DNA of 64,000 nt from Scylla paramamosain (GCF_035594125.1 NC_087192.1:7441001-7505000); one strand, 5' to 3'. Shown: positions 30,101 through 44,114, counted from the stretch's first letter. Notes: generated by a model from the sequence alone, not told the origin. Made by a program: numbers and translations.

Positions 30101-30129
30101 ACAAACACAATAAGACCAATGATGTCCTC

Positions 30130-30362
30130 AATAAACGCATTTTTAACGATATTTATTGTTTCTTATGCTTCATTAATTACGCAGCCATCAAGCAACGGCC
30201 AGCGAGGCGTTAAGTGCATTTTGCCTTTACTTTTACCACTCTCCGGCTGCACCAGTTTGATGTCGAGTGCCGTGACAGCGCTGCTAATACTGCTGGAAAA
30301 GACCGATGTTCCTAAACGCTTTGTTCTCTCATTACAATTATTTTCAAAGGCCACAGACAAGA
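30130..30362 (-). repeat. Inverted copy of a dispersed repeat plus a coding-like frame
   Basis: Read on the minus strand, 30362-30308 contains GTGGCCTTTGAAAAT then AATGAGAGAACAAA, matching + strand copies at 33105, 36501 and 39782. The minus frame runs on for about 65 codons with a protein-like composition (SSISSAVTALDIKLV), but it starts inside the repeat, so an exon call is not justified. Confidence 0.45.
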
Positions 30363-31123
30363 TTTATTAGGTTCTTTCGGGTGATGCTGCAAAAAACTAT
30401 CACAATCCTCCCCATAATGTTTTAATCTTACTTTCTTGTCTTTTTTTCGTTATCCTCCATAACCCAAGAGTTGAGGAAGGCCGCAGTAAAGGTCCACACA
30501 TCGTGCCTGCGAGGAGGAGTGAAGGAGCTGACATAAAGCCACGAGTGATGACCCTGTTCTCTTCCAAGGCGTCGTCACCACTGAGTACGCGACGCCTCCT
30601 CCTCTTCGCCTGCCAGGAATGAGCCACCAAAATTTACGTCACCACTAAACGCACCAGCATCGCCGTGATTTCGGTTAACTACGCTACTTGCCTGCCCATT
30701 ATATTGTCTTATGTGATCGTCAGCCCAACAATCGGTCCTTCAAGATGCAGCAGGACGAGACGGGAAGATTTTGTGAGGCAGCAAGCTCACTTCAATCAGG
30801 TTTCAGTGCCCTTCATCACCTAGAGTAAGAAAGAAAGCTCCCTTTTTATCTTACTTTTCTGCTTCACTACGTCCACCATTCCTGAGACGCTTGCAGAGAA
30901 GAAAATGCAGCCACAACAATTATGTCTCCAGTCACATCATCTAGCTTAATGTAAATACTACTCAAGTGTATTCCACCCACTCAGATCGCCCCCATGAAAA
31001 CTTCCCCCAGAACAATTCCTTTCCATGGTAAATTTTCACAACATAACCTAACTAAATACATTACTGGAGAGCAATTACTTAAGGGAAAATCTTGTGGGTG
31101 GAATGTTCGTGGAAAAAATTAGC
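30363..31123. other. Non-repetitive sequence upstream of the retroelement
   Basis: No microsatellites in 760 bp, unusual for this window. No domain is recognised in any frame. It ends at the candidate target-site AATTAGC (31117-31123). Confidence 0.45.
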
Positions 31124-32653
31124 CAGGTGGAACTTAAGAAACAGCTCTGTCTGTCAACATCTACCTTTCCTTCTTGCTGGAAGTTTGCCTACATTCAACC
31201 TGTTCCTAAAAAGGGTGACCGCTCTAATCCCTCAAACTACAGTCCTATTGCTTTAATTTCCTGCTTATCTAAAGTTTTTTAATTTATCCTCAACAGGAAG
31301 ATTCTTAAACATCTATCACTTCACAACCTACTATCTGATCGCCAGTATGGGTTCCGTCAAGGCCGCTCTACTGGTGATCTTCTGGCTTTCCTTACTGAGT
31401 CTTGGTCATCCTCTTTTAGAGATTTTGGTGAAACTTTTGCTGTTGCCTTGGACATATCAAAAGCCTTTGATAGAGTCTGGCACAAAGCTTTGATTTCCAA
31501 ACTACCCTCCTACGGTTTCTATCCTTCTCTCTGTAACTTCATCTCAAGTTTCCTTTCTGACCGTTCTATTGCTGCTGTGGTAGACGGTCACTGTTCTTCT
31601 CCTAAATCTATTAACAGTGGTGTTCCTCAGGGTTCTGTCCTGTCACCCACTCTCTTCTTATTATTCATTAATGATCTTCTAAACCAAACTTCTTGTCCTA
31701 TCCACTCCTACGCTGATGATACCACCCTGCACTTTTCCACGTCTTTTCATAGACGTCCAACCCTTCAGGAGGTAAACATTTCACGCAGGGAAGCCACAGA
31801 ACGCCTGACTCCTGATCTTTCTAAAATTTCTGATTGGGGCAGAGCAAACTTGGTATTGTTCAATGCCTCAAAAACTCAATTCCTCCATCTATCAACTCGA
31901 CACAACCTTCCAGACAACTATCCCCTCTTCTTCAATGACACTCAATTGTCCCCCTCTTCTACACTGAACATCCTCGGTCTGTCCTTTACTTATAATCTGA
32001 ACTGGAAACTTCACATCTCATCTCTAGCTAAAACAGCTTCTATGAAGTTAGGTGTTCTGAGACGTCTCCGCCAGTTTTTCTCACCCCCCAGCTGCTAACT
32101 CTGTACAAGGGCCTTATCCGTCCATGTATGGAGTATGCTTCACATGTCTGGGGGGTTCCACTCATACTGCTCTTCTAGACAGGGTGGAATCAAAAGCTTT
32201 TCGTCTCATCAACTCCTCTCCTCTAACTGACTGTCTTCAGCCTCTCTCTCACTCCCGCAATGTTGCATATCTAGCTGTCTTCTACTGCTATTTTCATGCT
32301 AACTGCTCTTCTGATCTTGCTAACTGCATGCCTCCCCTCCTTCCGCGGCCTCGCTGCACAAGACTTTCTTCTTTCTCTCACCCCTATTCTGTCCACCTCT
32401 CTAACGCAAGAGTTAACCAGTATTCTCAATCATTCATCCCTTTCTCTGGTAAACTCTGGAACTCCCTGCCTGCTTCTGTATTTCCACCTTCCTATGACTT
32501 GAATTCCTTGAAGAGGGAGGTTTCAAGACACTTATCCACCAATTTTTGACCACTGCTTTGACTCTTTTATGGGACTGGCATTTCAGTGGGCATTTTTTTT
32601 ATTAGATTTTTGTTGCCCTTGGCCAGTGTCCTTCCTACATAAAAAAAAAAAAG
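31124..32653 (+). mobile_element. 5'-truncated non-LTR (LINE) retrotransposon
   Basis: The element retains the reverse transcriptase and C-terminal region, a 3' untranslated tail of about 90 bp and a terminal A12 run (32641-32652). ORF1 and the endonuclease domain are missing, so the insertion is 5'-truncated. AATTAGC occurs immediately before (31117-31123) and after (32654-32660) and is a candidate 7-bp target-site duplication. Motif style (GVPQGSVLSP, YADD, long C-terminal region after VWGG) resembles arthropod elements of the jockey/CR1 group; the clade is inferred from memory, not a tree. Two more tails of the same family are in this window, so the family was active more than once here. 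Confidence 0.93.
31128..32549 (+). pseudogene. Reverse transcriptase ORF2 fragment, broken
   Basis: The product would be the RNA-directed DNA polymerase that copies the element RNA into the chromosome. Frame 2 gives TFPSCWKFAYIQPVPKKGD and NYSPI (31235-31249; the family normally has NYRPI), then a TAA at 31280-31282. The same frame continues with the first catalytic Asp in LDISKAFDRVW (31451-31453), SGVPQGSVLSP (from 31616) and YADD (31709-31720), all intact. It stops at 32096-32098 because a C6 run (32084-32089) is one base short. Frame 1 then gives the RPCMEYASHVW segment until a G6 run (32150-32155), also one base short. Frame 0 carries the C-terminal part through SFIPFSGKLWNSLP to TGA at 32547-32549. 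Confidence 0.92.
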
Positions 32654-32654
32654 A

Positions 32655-32900
32655 ATTAGCAAGCATTCCTTCGTATTCTTAAGCGTCTTGTTTTTTTTTG
32701 TTTTTTGTTTTTGTTTTTCACCGACTCGTGGAAATTACTGGGGTTCACAAGGGTGTTTTCTTTATTCTAGGAACGGAATAAACATCGGGTATTCCTTCGT
32801 ATTTTTAAATCTCCGTGTCCAATCTCTCTTAACAGACACTCCTGGAAGATACTTGGGTTTTTAAAGTTGCTTTCCTGATTCTTGTGACAGTTGACAAGGG
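32655..32900. repeat. Two diverged units, offset about 124 bp, beside the LINE
   Basis: GCATTCCTTCGTATTCTTAA (32663) matches GGTATTCCTTCGTATTTTTAA (32785). Further on, TGGAAATTACTGGGGTT matches TGGAAGATACTTGGGTTTT, and TTCTTTATTCT matches TTCCTGATTCT. Unit one carries extra T-runs. Confidence 0.7.
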
Positions 32901-33155
32901 TTTTATTTTATCAAAGAGGGTATCATCCATTTGAACCGGACCAATCACCTTGCAGCCATTTGAATTTGTCCTAGCTGAGATAACAAACCTTTTAAGAATA
33001 CGAAAAAAAATTTAAGTAATACAAAAATACCGGAGGAATTTAAATGATACAACAGAGAATCATCAAGGAGAGAATCACCTACAAGAACCAGAATAATCAT
33101 TTTTGTAGCCTTTGAAAATGTCCTACTGAGAGAACAAAACTCTTAAGAATATGGT
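32835..33155 (+). repeat. Dispersed AT-rich repeat, two tandem copies of its 3' part
   Basis: AATCAYYTTGYAGCC followed by TTTGAAWWTGTCCTA and GAGATAACAAA or GAGAGAACAAAA, then CTTTTAAGAATACG or TCTTAAGAATATGG, occurs at 32943-33001 and 33095-33153, offset 152 bp. The same block recurs at 36486 and 39771 on this strand and at 30308-30362 inverted. Confidence 0.7.
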
Positions 33156-33159
33156 CCAT

Positions 33160-33830
33160 TTTCATCATCTTTTTTATTTATCTTTTTTTTTCCAATTTAT
33201 CTTGTGGTCCCTTCTTGATTTTATGGATATTCGATTTTTCTATCAGATCAGCTCTAAACTTGTAATTTATCCGCCAACTTTTATAAAAGATTCCTGTCAC
33301 AAAGCGGGTCACAAGAGCTTGAAATATTTGCTCCAACTTTCACGATGTAGACTTTATGATGCAGAATAACATAATTTAATATGCATTTTTAAAACAGCTA
33401 CCGAGAAGAGCATGCAAATATTTCACACGCTGGGCGACGAAATTACACGCCGGAAAAAAGGGAGAAAAAGAATTCCTGCTATTTATTATTTTTTTTACTT
33501 CCACTGTATTCACCCGTTGGATTTTTCACTCTTTTCATCCAGGACTCACATTTAGCAATCTGTCACTGTATTCTGTATTCTAGCGAGGTCAGAACTGTAG
33601 TCACGTTACAGCCAAGCGTGTCATTCTCACTTACAGGGCACATCGATCTGCCACCGATACTTCTGAAGACTAAAGCCAATTATCAGGTGTGTGTGAAGCG
33701 TGAAAATATGTGATTGAGGAGTGGAAGGCACATACGAGTATGTGGAAAGAACAGGTGTATGTATGATGTGGAGGGTACGTATGTATGTGTATGTGTGTGT
33801 GTGTGTGGTGTGTGTGCAGGTGTGTGGAGG
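33160..33830. other. AT-rich unique sequence, no gene recognised
   Basis: No microsatellite until about 33670. The 72-codon + frame at 33151-33369 has no recognisable family. Confidence 0.45.
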
Positions 33831-33930
33831 TTACAATTATTTGGAGGGTGTAGGTGTGTGGAGTGTGTAGGTGTGTGGAGTGTGCAGGTGTGTTAAGAGT
33901 ACGTACAGGTGTAAAGAGAAGGTATAAGGT
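33780..33930. repeat. G/T-rich 17-bp minisatellite
   Basis: Imperfect units of the form GGTGTGTGGAGTGTGYA repeat at about 33850-33900, beginning after a short (GT)8 and fading to CAGGTGTAAAGAG. Confidence 0.75.
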
Positions 33931-33953
33931 ATAAGCGCCACAATAAGGCATTT

Positions 33954-33984
33954 CACCTCACCTCACCTCACCTCACCTCACCTC

Positions 33985-34030
<46 letters not shown>
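33954..34030. repeat. (ACCTC)7 passing into (CT)22
   Basis: A perfect pentanucleotide array at 33954-33988 merges without a break into a CT tract. The pentamer is the complement of GAGGT, related to units in the 55.2-55.6 kb cluster. Confidence 0.96.
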
Positions 34031-34031
<1 letters not shown>

Positions 34032-34083
34032 GTAGGAAAACATGTACCTAGTGTGTAAAAAGATAAGAGAGATAACACAGGAA

Positions 34084-34086
<3 letters not shown>

Positions 34087-34169
<83 letters not shown>
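34087..34169. repeat. (CT)41 microsatellite
   Basis: 56 bp after the previous CT tract. 34170-34510 downstream is AT-rich unique sequence without a recognised gene. Confidence 0.98.
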
Positions 34170-34176
<7 letters not shown>

Positions 34177-34513
34177 ACGTACGTTCATTTCACACTTATC
34201 AGCACCAATACACCGTTATTTTAATCTAGTCTTCGTTTATTTTATTTTATTTCTTATTATTTACATTGCTTCAGTATCTTGCAAAACATCGTTACAGAAT
34301 CACTCGACTATCTTCCAATACTTTGCATATTCACACCTTTTACCAAACAAACGGTTCTATTTCCTGCGTTATTCTTGTCGCATTCAAACACTTCAATAGT
34401 ATCAAAGCCTTGCATTTAAAGGCGGTTAAGTTCGCTATACAACGCGGCCTCTCCTCCAATGCCCTTTGTAAATAAAGCTGTGAATATTCTGTATAGTATG
34501 TGTGTTATATCTA

Positions 34514-34740
34514 CTGCCGGTCACGGTCTCTGTAGTTTGTTTCGTCATTGTTGTTCCTGCTCTTAATGCTATTTCACTGCCGCTATTATTATTACTGCTA
34601 TTATTACTACAACCGATCACTGTCTTGCTACTATTGCTGCTACCGATCACTGCCTAAATAGTTTGTTTTTGTTGTTACAGCTCTTACTGCTATTTCACTA
34701 CTACTACTACTACTGCTACTACTACTACTACTACTACCTT
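34514..34740. repeat. Diverged duplication (offset about 123 bp) with ACT units
   Basis: AGTTTGTTT (34534 and 34660), TTGTTGTT and CTCTTAMTGCTATTTCACT (34560 and 34681) are shared in order. Decayed ATT/ACT units sit between, and a (CTA)n stretch ends the second copy at 34698-34735. Confidence 0.75.
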
Positions 34741-34827
34741 TCCTCCAACAAGACAAGGGCCAAACGCATCTTTTCACTCATGGAAAACATCAATATTTCC
34801 AGATGTGACATTGACACCTTGACACAC

Positions 34828-34829
<2 letters not shown>

Positions 34830-34922
<93 letters not shown>

Positions 34923-34932
34923 TCTCTCTCTC
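34830..34932. repeat. (CT)n microsatellite
   Basis: About 42 units to 34914, then interrupted CTTTCTCT to 34932. Confidence 0.97.
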
Positions 34933-35119
34933 TGACGTACTGGAGCATTGTGTGGCGGAAGGAAGATTTAGAGTCGTGTAGGATTTGCCTTCCACCACTC
35001 GCTCTGACGGATGCCATCAAAATATTGCTTCCGTCCCGCTGCAGTGTGTGAGGGCGGCAGCTTTTACTTCCCCTTCACCATACCTCCAAGTCACACAGAA
35101 ACGTATCCTTACTCTCCTG

Positions 35120-35330
35120 AACGTTACAAGTTAGAGTTTAGAGCAATTGAACTTGTCAGTGCTGAGTCATTAGGTGGCTTTAAAAGAGGATTAGATGAGT
35201 TCATAGGTGAGGGTGATAGGTTAACAAATGGGCAGGTGTGTTTTTCATGGAGACTTCTGCGTATAGGCCAGATTAATTCTTGCTGCTTATCTTATTTTAT
35301 GTTCTTAATTCTGGCAGCAAACCTCGCTGT
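35120..35330 (+). mobile_element. Remnant of a second non-LTR retrotransposon 3' end
   Basis: A + frame reads LGGFKRGLDEFIGEGDR, the kind of segment that closes ORF2 in many arthropod non-LTR elements (FKxxLDxF). It is followed by a GGCAGGTGTG, GTATAGGCCAGAT, TTCTTGCTGCTT and TTATGTTCTTA series like the 3' ends of repeats I recall from decapod genomes. It shares no sequence with the element at 31124. The 5' limit is unclear and could lie near 35000. Confidence 0.5.
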
Positions 35331-35344
35331 GAAAAGAGTGTATT

Positions 35345-36400
35345 GAGTATTATATATCAATACAAAACATTGATTCGTGAATAACAAACATTCAGATACT
35401 ACGTTCAAACACTCGTTTCCTTATTCCTTCGCTAGTGAGTTAAGATCACACGAAGTATTTTAGCAAGGATGTTTTTTCTCTTTGTACTTTACACTTTAGA
35501 ATTTTTTTGTTTTGTTTTTTATCACGTCTACTTCTGTCTTATTTTCAATTATTCTACATTTGACATACTGTGTGTTTTATTACTTTTATTACTCCCTTGA
35601 TCAAATGTTCCTTACTGTAAATCCCATTTTTCTTAATAATCTTCACATTACAGTATATCTGACACGTGACAGGTTGCAGTGAGTGTATCAGTGTACGATA
35701 TGATACAAGGAGTGTATGTGTATCAATATTGTTTCTATTTTTTTTTCACTATCTTTATATTTTTTCCATTACTTTCAATTCCCCTTAACAGTCAGGAGCC
35801 CTTTTCCTCTTGAGCACATTACGTCTGGCATGATACAGTGTGGATGCGTGATTCTATACAGCATTCCACCTCGTATTTTGTTTCTGCACTTGTAAAACAT
35901 CACTGACAATCCTTTCAAACTCTCCTATTGAAGCAGACAATATTATTTTTCTCTTCCTCCTCTTTTTTAATCACCGAGAAATCGTATCTGCATCAAATCA
36001 AATAAAAAAAACATGACGTGAATAGAAAAACGCAGCTTACATCCAGTTGTTGTTACACTTCTATTTTATACACCCAACATAAAACACATTTCCCTCCTAT
36101 GCCCGGTGGCTTGAGGTAACGCGCTTCCTCCCACCTGCCCCTTTCCATCTCCCAGCTTTCCCTGCTTATCTCGTAACGCACTTGCTCTGGTCACCGCATT
36201 AGGGCAACAAAACTCCACCGGACATCATACACCGCGAAGGAAGATGCAGGAATAAAAGAATCAAGGTTATCAGTTTGGAAAATAGCCAACAAGATATGCA
36301 CGCTCCAATATCAGCACAGCGTCGACATTGCATTTATATCCGTGTTCAAAACCGTGCCAGCGCCTACCTCAGCAACTTTCAGCAGGTTGTAGTGTAATAA
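35345..36400. other. AT-rich, microsatellite-free stretch, no gene recognised
   Basis: About 1 kb without long simple repeats or credible coding frames. It is the longest such quiet stretch together with 30363-31123. Confidence 0.5.
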
Positions 36401-36404
36401 TGAA

Positions 36405-36550
36405 AGGTTTTAAGTGTTTTCTTGATTCTGGCGATGGTTGAATAAAGGTTCTGCATTACTACTGGGGAAAAAATGGTGAGAGCTTGACTAATCTTTTCTG
36501 TGGCATTTGAAAATACTCTAGATGAAGTCATACGATAGAATTTAACACAA
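36405..36550 (+). repeat. Dispersed repeat copy
   Basis: TTTTCTTGATTCTGGCGATGG matches the 32870 segment (CTTTCCTGATTCTTGTGACAG). The core GACTAATCTTTTCTGTGGCATTTGAAAAT aligns in pieces with the copies at 33095 and 39771. Confidence 0.6.
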
Positions 36551-37087
36551 CGAGAGGAGAAAATACATTTACTGAATTTTTTTACATATCTTTCCCGACT
36601 GATGGTATTTTCTTATCAATGATCTTTTCGCAAAGTGCAAATAAAACATGAATACATATACTGATGACTTTATAAGAGCATTTCATGTTTTTATCACAAC
36701 ATAAGCAAGAAAACTATACATTTACTAACACACATTCTTTTCTTTATAACCGCGACATTTTATACTCATTTCTCTCACTGGCTGTGTTTATGAACATCCA
36801 CGATTTCCTCTCAAGATACATACGAAAGTACAAATCTGCCGGGCAATATTTTTTTTCATACACTACATAGTTTTCTTATGAGTTTCTCCCCTAACCATCT
36901 GTCTTTTGCCCCTCCCCTCGCCTCTTATCTGCGGGAAAGGCGGACTTTTAGCTGAGCGGCACCCGATGGCACTACCTCCAAAGGGTCCCCGCTATTACTG
37001 TATTCTTTGATGCGTGTTGGAAGGAAGTGAGAAGTGAGCAATACTATGTGATATTTAGGAAAGCAAACACGGAAAATACACGAGGTT

Positions 37088-37088
<1 letters not shown>
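36551..37088. other. AT-rich unique-looking sequence
   Basis: No simple repeat and no gene recognised. Confidence 0.4.
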
Positions 37089-37177
<89 letters not shown>

Positions 37178-37260
37178 AGACGGATTTAGACGTCTTTTCC
37201 CGAACATTACGTAACCCCCCAAAACTTCCTCTCTCCCTGACGTGTATCAATCTTTTCATC

Positions 37261-37342
<82 letters not shown>
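37089..37342. repeat. Facing (GA)42 and (CT)39 arms, 92-bp spacer
   Basis: GA at 37089-37172 and CT at 37265-37342, reverse complements of nearly equal length around a balanced spacer. Confidence 0.97.
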
Positions 37343-37344
<2 letters not shown>

Positions 37345-37424
37345 AAATATAAAAAAAAGTATACATATTTTCTACACATATTCAGATACACTTCCTTACA
37401 AACAAAAACACACATGCATTCATC

Positions 37425-37426
<2 letters not shown>

Positions 37427-37515
<89 letters not shown>
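37427..37515. repeat. (TG)44 microsatellite
   Basis: A perfect tract. Confidence 0.98.
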
Positions 37516-37518
<3 letters not shown>

Positions 37519-37734
37519 CAAGAAAGTGCAGCCGTAAGCGTGTACTTTCTCAAGCGTGAGAATGGATGGCCCCTCCCCCCATTCGCCTCTTCCCTCCACC
37601 CACGCCCCCCCCCAAAAAAAAAAAATTATTGAAGCTTACAGAAAAAAAAAAACAGAAGAAATGGATAAAAGAACAAAAGGAAACGGATACAAGAGTCAAG
37701 GAGAGTAGAAATATAAGATAAATTACGCAATGAG

Positions 37735-38890
37735 AGAATGGAAAGACAAATAGAAAACAGGGGGAATGAATGGAGGGAGGGAGGGAGAGAGAAAGAGAGG
37801 GATAAAGGAAGAAGGGAAGAAAAGAGAAAAACGGTGAGGTGGCCGTCAGATAGAAAGATGGAAAAGGGAGGTATAAAAGGAGAGAAAGTGAAGGGAAGAG
37901 AAGCGAGAGAGCAGAAACGGACACACACAGAATAATGGAAGCAATGAGAGAAATAGAAATGAATAAAGGAGAAAAAATTAAAAAGGATTAGTAGTCAGAT
38001 AGAAAGAAGGCAGTAGGGATAGAGAGAGAAAAAAAAAAGGAAGTACAAAATCAGGGAAAGAGGACGAAAAAAAGACACAAAAGCAGAAATGGCTGAACAA
38101 ATAGAATGGAGGGAGAGAATAGGGTGAAATAGAAAGGAACAAAAAAGGAAAGAAAATAAGAGTAGGGGAAAAAAAGGAAGGACACTTTTCCTCATAATTT
38201 CATATAATTGTTTTTGACTACTCTTTGGGGACTGGGAACTTCTGTGAGCCTTTTCCTTTCAGTTTTTTTGTTGCTCTTAGCCAGTCTCTCTTACGTAAAA
38301 AAAAAAAAAAAAAAAAAAGACAGCCAGAAAGAACGATGGAAAAGTAGATGGAGGAAGAGAGGAAAAGGAATGAATAAATGGGGGGGAAGAGGAAGGAAAG
38401 AGAAGAGAAAAAGAATAGGCAGAGATATAGAAAGATGGACAAGTGGATGGAGGAAGAGAGAGAATAAAAGAGAGAAATAGGGGAAAGAGGAGAAAGAAAG
38501 AAAAAATAGACAGACAGATAGGGAGATGGAGGAATGGATGAAGGACAGCAGAGAATGGGAGGAAAACAGAGAAAACTAAAAGGAAACAGACCAAAAGAAA
38601 ACATAAATATATAGACATATAGTAAGATAGTGAAATGGATGAGAAAAGAAGAGACAGAGAAGAAGGAAGGAATAAAGGAAAGGAGAAAAGCGAACAGGAA
38701 AGAGAAGAAAGAGAGGAGAAATAAACTAATAGAAAGATGGAGGCATGGAGAATGGACGGACGAAGGAATCGAGAAAGAGAGAAAGGAAGGGATAAAGGGG
38801 AGGGAAAGAGAGGGGGAAAAAAAGAGGAAAGAAAAGTTAAAAGAAAGAAAGAAGAAAGACAAACTGATAGATAGAGGAATGGACGAAGGA

Positions 38891-38893
<3 letters not shown>
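37735..38893. repeat. Purine-rich degenerate minisatellite, unit about 95-125 bp
   Basis: The + strand is almost only A/G with a recurring GATGGA-AAGTGGATGGAGGAAGAGA-type word. Instances start near 38335, 38430, 38523, 38628, 38745 and 38870, with weaker ones at 37735, 37855 and 38095. GACAGACAGATAG words mark unit middles. Minus-strand frames of 264 and 274 codons cross it and show the same period as a repeating Pro-Ser/Phe-Leu pattern; they are artefacts. Confidence 0.75.
38207..38318 (+). mobile_element. 3' tail of the 31124 LINE family, nested in the minisatellite
   Basis: TTTTTGACTACT, GGGACTGG, then TTTTGTTGCTCTTAGCCAGTSTCYYTYAC and a 22-base A run (38297-38318) follow the order of the full copy's 3' end after its stop codon. 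Only about 90 bp of non-coding tail were inserted. Purine minisatellite units continue on both sides. Confidence 0.82.

Positions 38894-38984
<91 letters not shown>
38894..38984. repeat. (GA)45 microsatellite
   Basis: A perfect tract that terminates the purine minisatellite. Confidence 0.98.
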
Positions 38985-38986
<2 letters not shown>

Positions 38987-39281
38987 CCGGAATAGGAGCC
39001 CCATGCATCCACGTTACCGGAAATCCAGTCAAGTTTCCCCTTTCCCCTTCAGAGTCACTTTCTACCGGTGCCAATTTTTGCTCCACTTCCCCCTTCCCCA
39101 TACACTAACCCCCCACCCTTCACTCCCCCCGCTTTCCCTCCAAATTCCGAACGTCCCTCTTTTTTCCGCCCTCCTCTTCCCTTCAATTTCACTGTTATCT
39201 TTTTTTATATCATTACTTTTTTGTTGAGTATTCCTTTTGTATTTTTTCTGCCTTTTTTTCAATGCCTTTGCTTCTTAGCTT

Positions 39282-39283
<2 letters not shown>

Positions 39284-39367
<84 letters not shown>
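39284..39367. repeat. (GT)42 microsatellite
   Basis: Perfect. Flanks 38985-39283 and 39368-39670 are pyrimidine-rich with no gene. Confidence 0.98.
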
Positions 39368-39368
<1 letters not shown>

Positions 39369-39674
39369 GTATGTAATCCTTGTCTTCTTCCAAGATTTAT
39401 TTTCTTATTTTTCTTACTCCGTTTCATTTATTTTCTCGCTTCGTCTCATCTCCTCCCATTCCCTCTAAGCTCACTAATTTTATCTTCTTCGCTTCAATTG
39501 TTTCCATTTTCTTTGTTTATCCATTTCTTATCTTCCTTCCATAGTGTTAATTCCTTTTTATCTTTGCCTTCTTTACTGTCTTGTATATTTCTTAACTTCT
39601 CCTGTCCCATCTATTCATTTCATTCACACTGCATCATGAAACATCTTGGCTTAAAATGTTGTTTTTTAACGTGC

Positions 39675-39835
39675 TCTGGAGAGAGTTACAAGAATTTTCA
39701 AGCGTCTTCATAATTCCAGTGATACTTTTATAATTCTTTGATATTATGGAAAACAAAATGAAAACCCAGTTAATCACCGCTGTAGCCTTTCAAAATAGTA
39801 CTGATGAAAGCTCAAAGTGCTTAAAAATAACAGCC
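39675..39835 (+). repeat. Dispersed repeat copy
   Basis: TTTTCAAGCGTCTTCATAATTCCAGTGATAC, in pieces, corresponds to the 5' part of the 36405 copy. CAGTTAATCACC then GCTGTAGCCTTTCAAAATAGTACTGATGA (39771 onward) corresponds to the core. Confidence 0.6.
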
Positions 39836-39839
39836 TTAA

Positions 39840-40423
<584 letters not shown>

Positions 40424-40825
40424 ATGGAAGGTAAATTGCACCTAACTTTTTATGATTTCACATTACAGTCGTGAAAGTCCACATTCTTTTATGTTACCAG
40501 GCTTGTGTATGTAAGTATGGCAGGAAGCTGTGTGCTCCTACGAGAAATAACCCATTATCTGGAAGAAGGAAAATCAAGTGTATAGGTATGTAGGAATATG
40601 TAATGCTTGTTTGTCTATTAGTTAGTCTGTTTACCAGTCCGTCAGTTTAACTAGATTCCATTATTCATTATGTTTTCACTTTTTTCTTATTATCAAGTGA
40701 TTGCTACTGTGTTTTTTAGCTTGACTATTAATATAAACTAAAATGCCAAGTTTTATCACGTTGCTATAAATATTTAATATCTTTAAGTGCATTTATATAT
40801 TTTCTGTAATTTTATCTTGTTGATG

Positions 40826-42756
<1,931 letters not shown>

Positions 42757-42966
42757 GGGCAAGCAAACAGACAGACAAGGAGACTGAGACACAGGTACAG
42801 ACAGACAGACAGATACACAGATAGACAGACAGGCTGAAGTACATATAGGCAAACAGACAGTGAGAGACAGATACACAGGCAGACAGATAGACAAACAAAC
42901 AAACAAGTAGACAAACAAACTCGTGTGCATTAGACAAATCCTCTACTGTGAAAGCTATGCAAACAC

Positions 42967-42979
42967 AAACACACACACA

Positions 42980-43031
<52 letters not shown>
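42967..43031. repeat. (CA)32 microsatellite
   Basis: One T interruption at 42986. Confidence 0.96.
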
Positions 43032-43033
<2 letters not shown>

Positions 43034-43188
43034 AAGATAAACAAACAAACAAAAAGAAATATGGAAGCTGGAAATCTCTTCGCTATTCATCACTGAAATT
43101 AAAACACCTCCCGATGATTTATTTTGGGATTTAATGCGGTGAAGTTTTATGGCGCTATTACGCTCCTTCGGGAACTCAACGTGCCTTG

Positions 43189-43189
<1 letters not shown>

Positions 43190-43244
<55 letters not shown>

Positions 43245-43363
43245 AAATGGCATATTTTTCCATAAATCTACATTGCAAAACCACCACACACTTCTTTCTC
43301 TTCCCTTTCCTTCCTTTCCTTTTATCTAATTCTTTCCATTTTCTCTCGTTCCGCTCCATCCAC

Positions 43364-43444
<81 letters not shown>
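43190..43444. repeat. Two (CT)n arrays, about 127-bp spacer
   Basis: 43190-43241 and 43369-43444, same orientation. The spacer is pyrimidine-rich with TTCCTTCC. Confidence 0.97.

Positions 43445-44114
<670 letters not shown>

Noticed and set aside
30163..30360. Protein-like minus-strand frame of about 65 codons
   Set aside because: It begins inside a copy of the dispersed repeat and has no recognised family.
38218..39101. 264- and 274-codon minus-strand frames
   Set aside because: Two overlapping frames cross (GA)n, a LINE A-tail and the purine minisatellite; this is translation of repeats.
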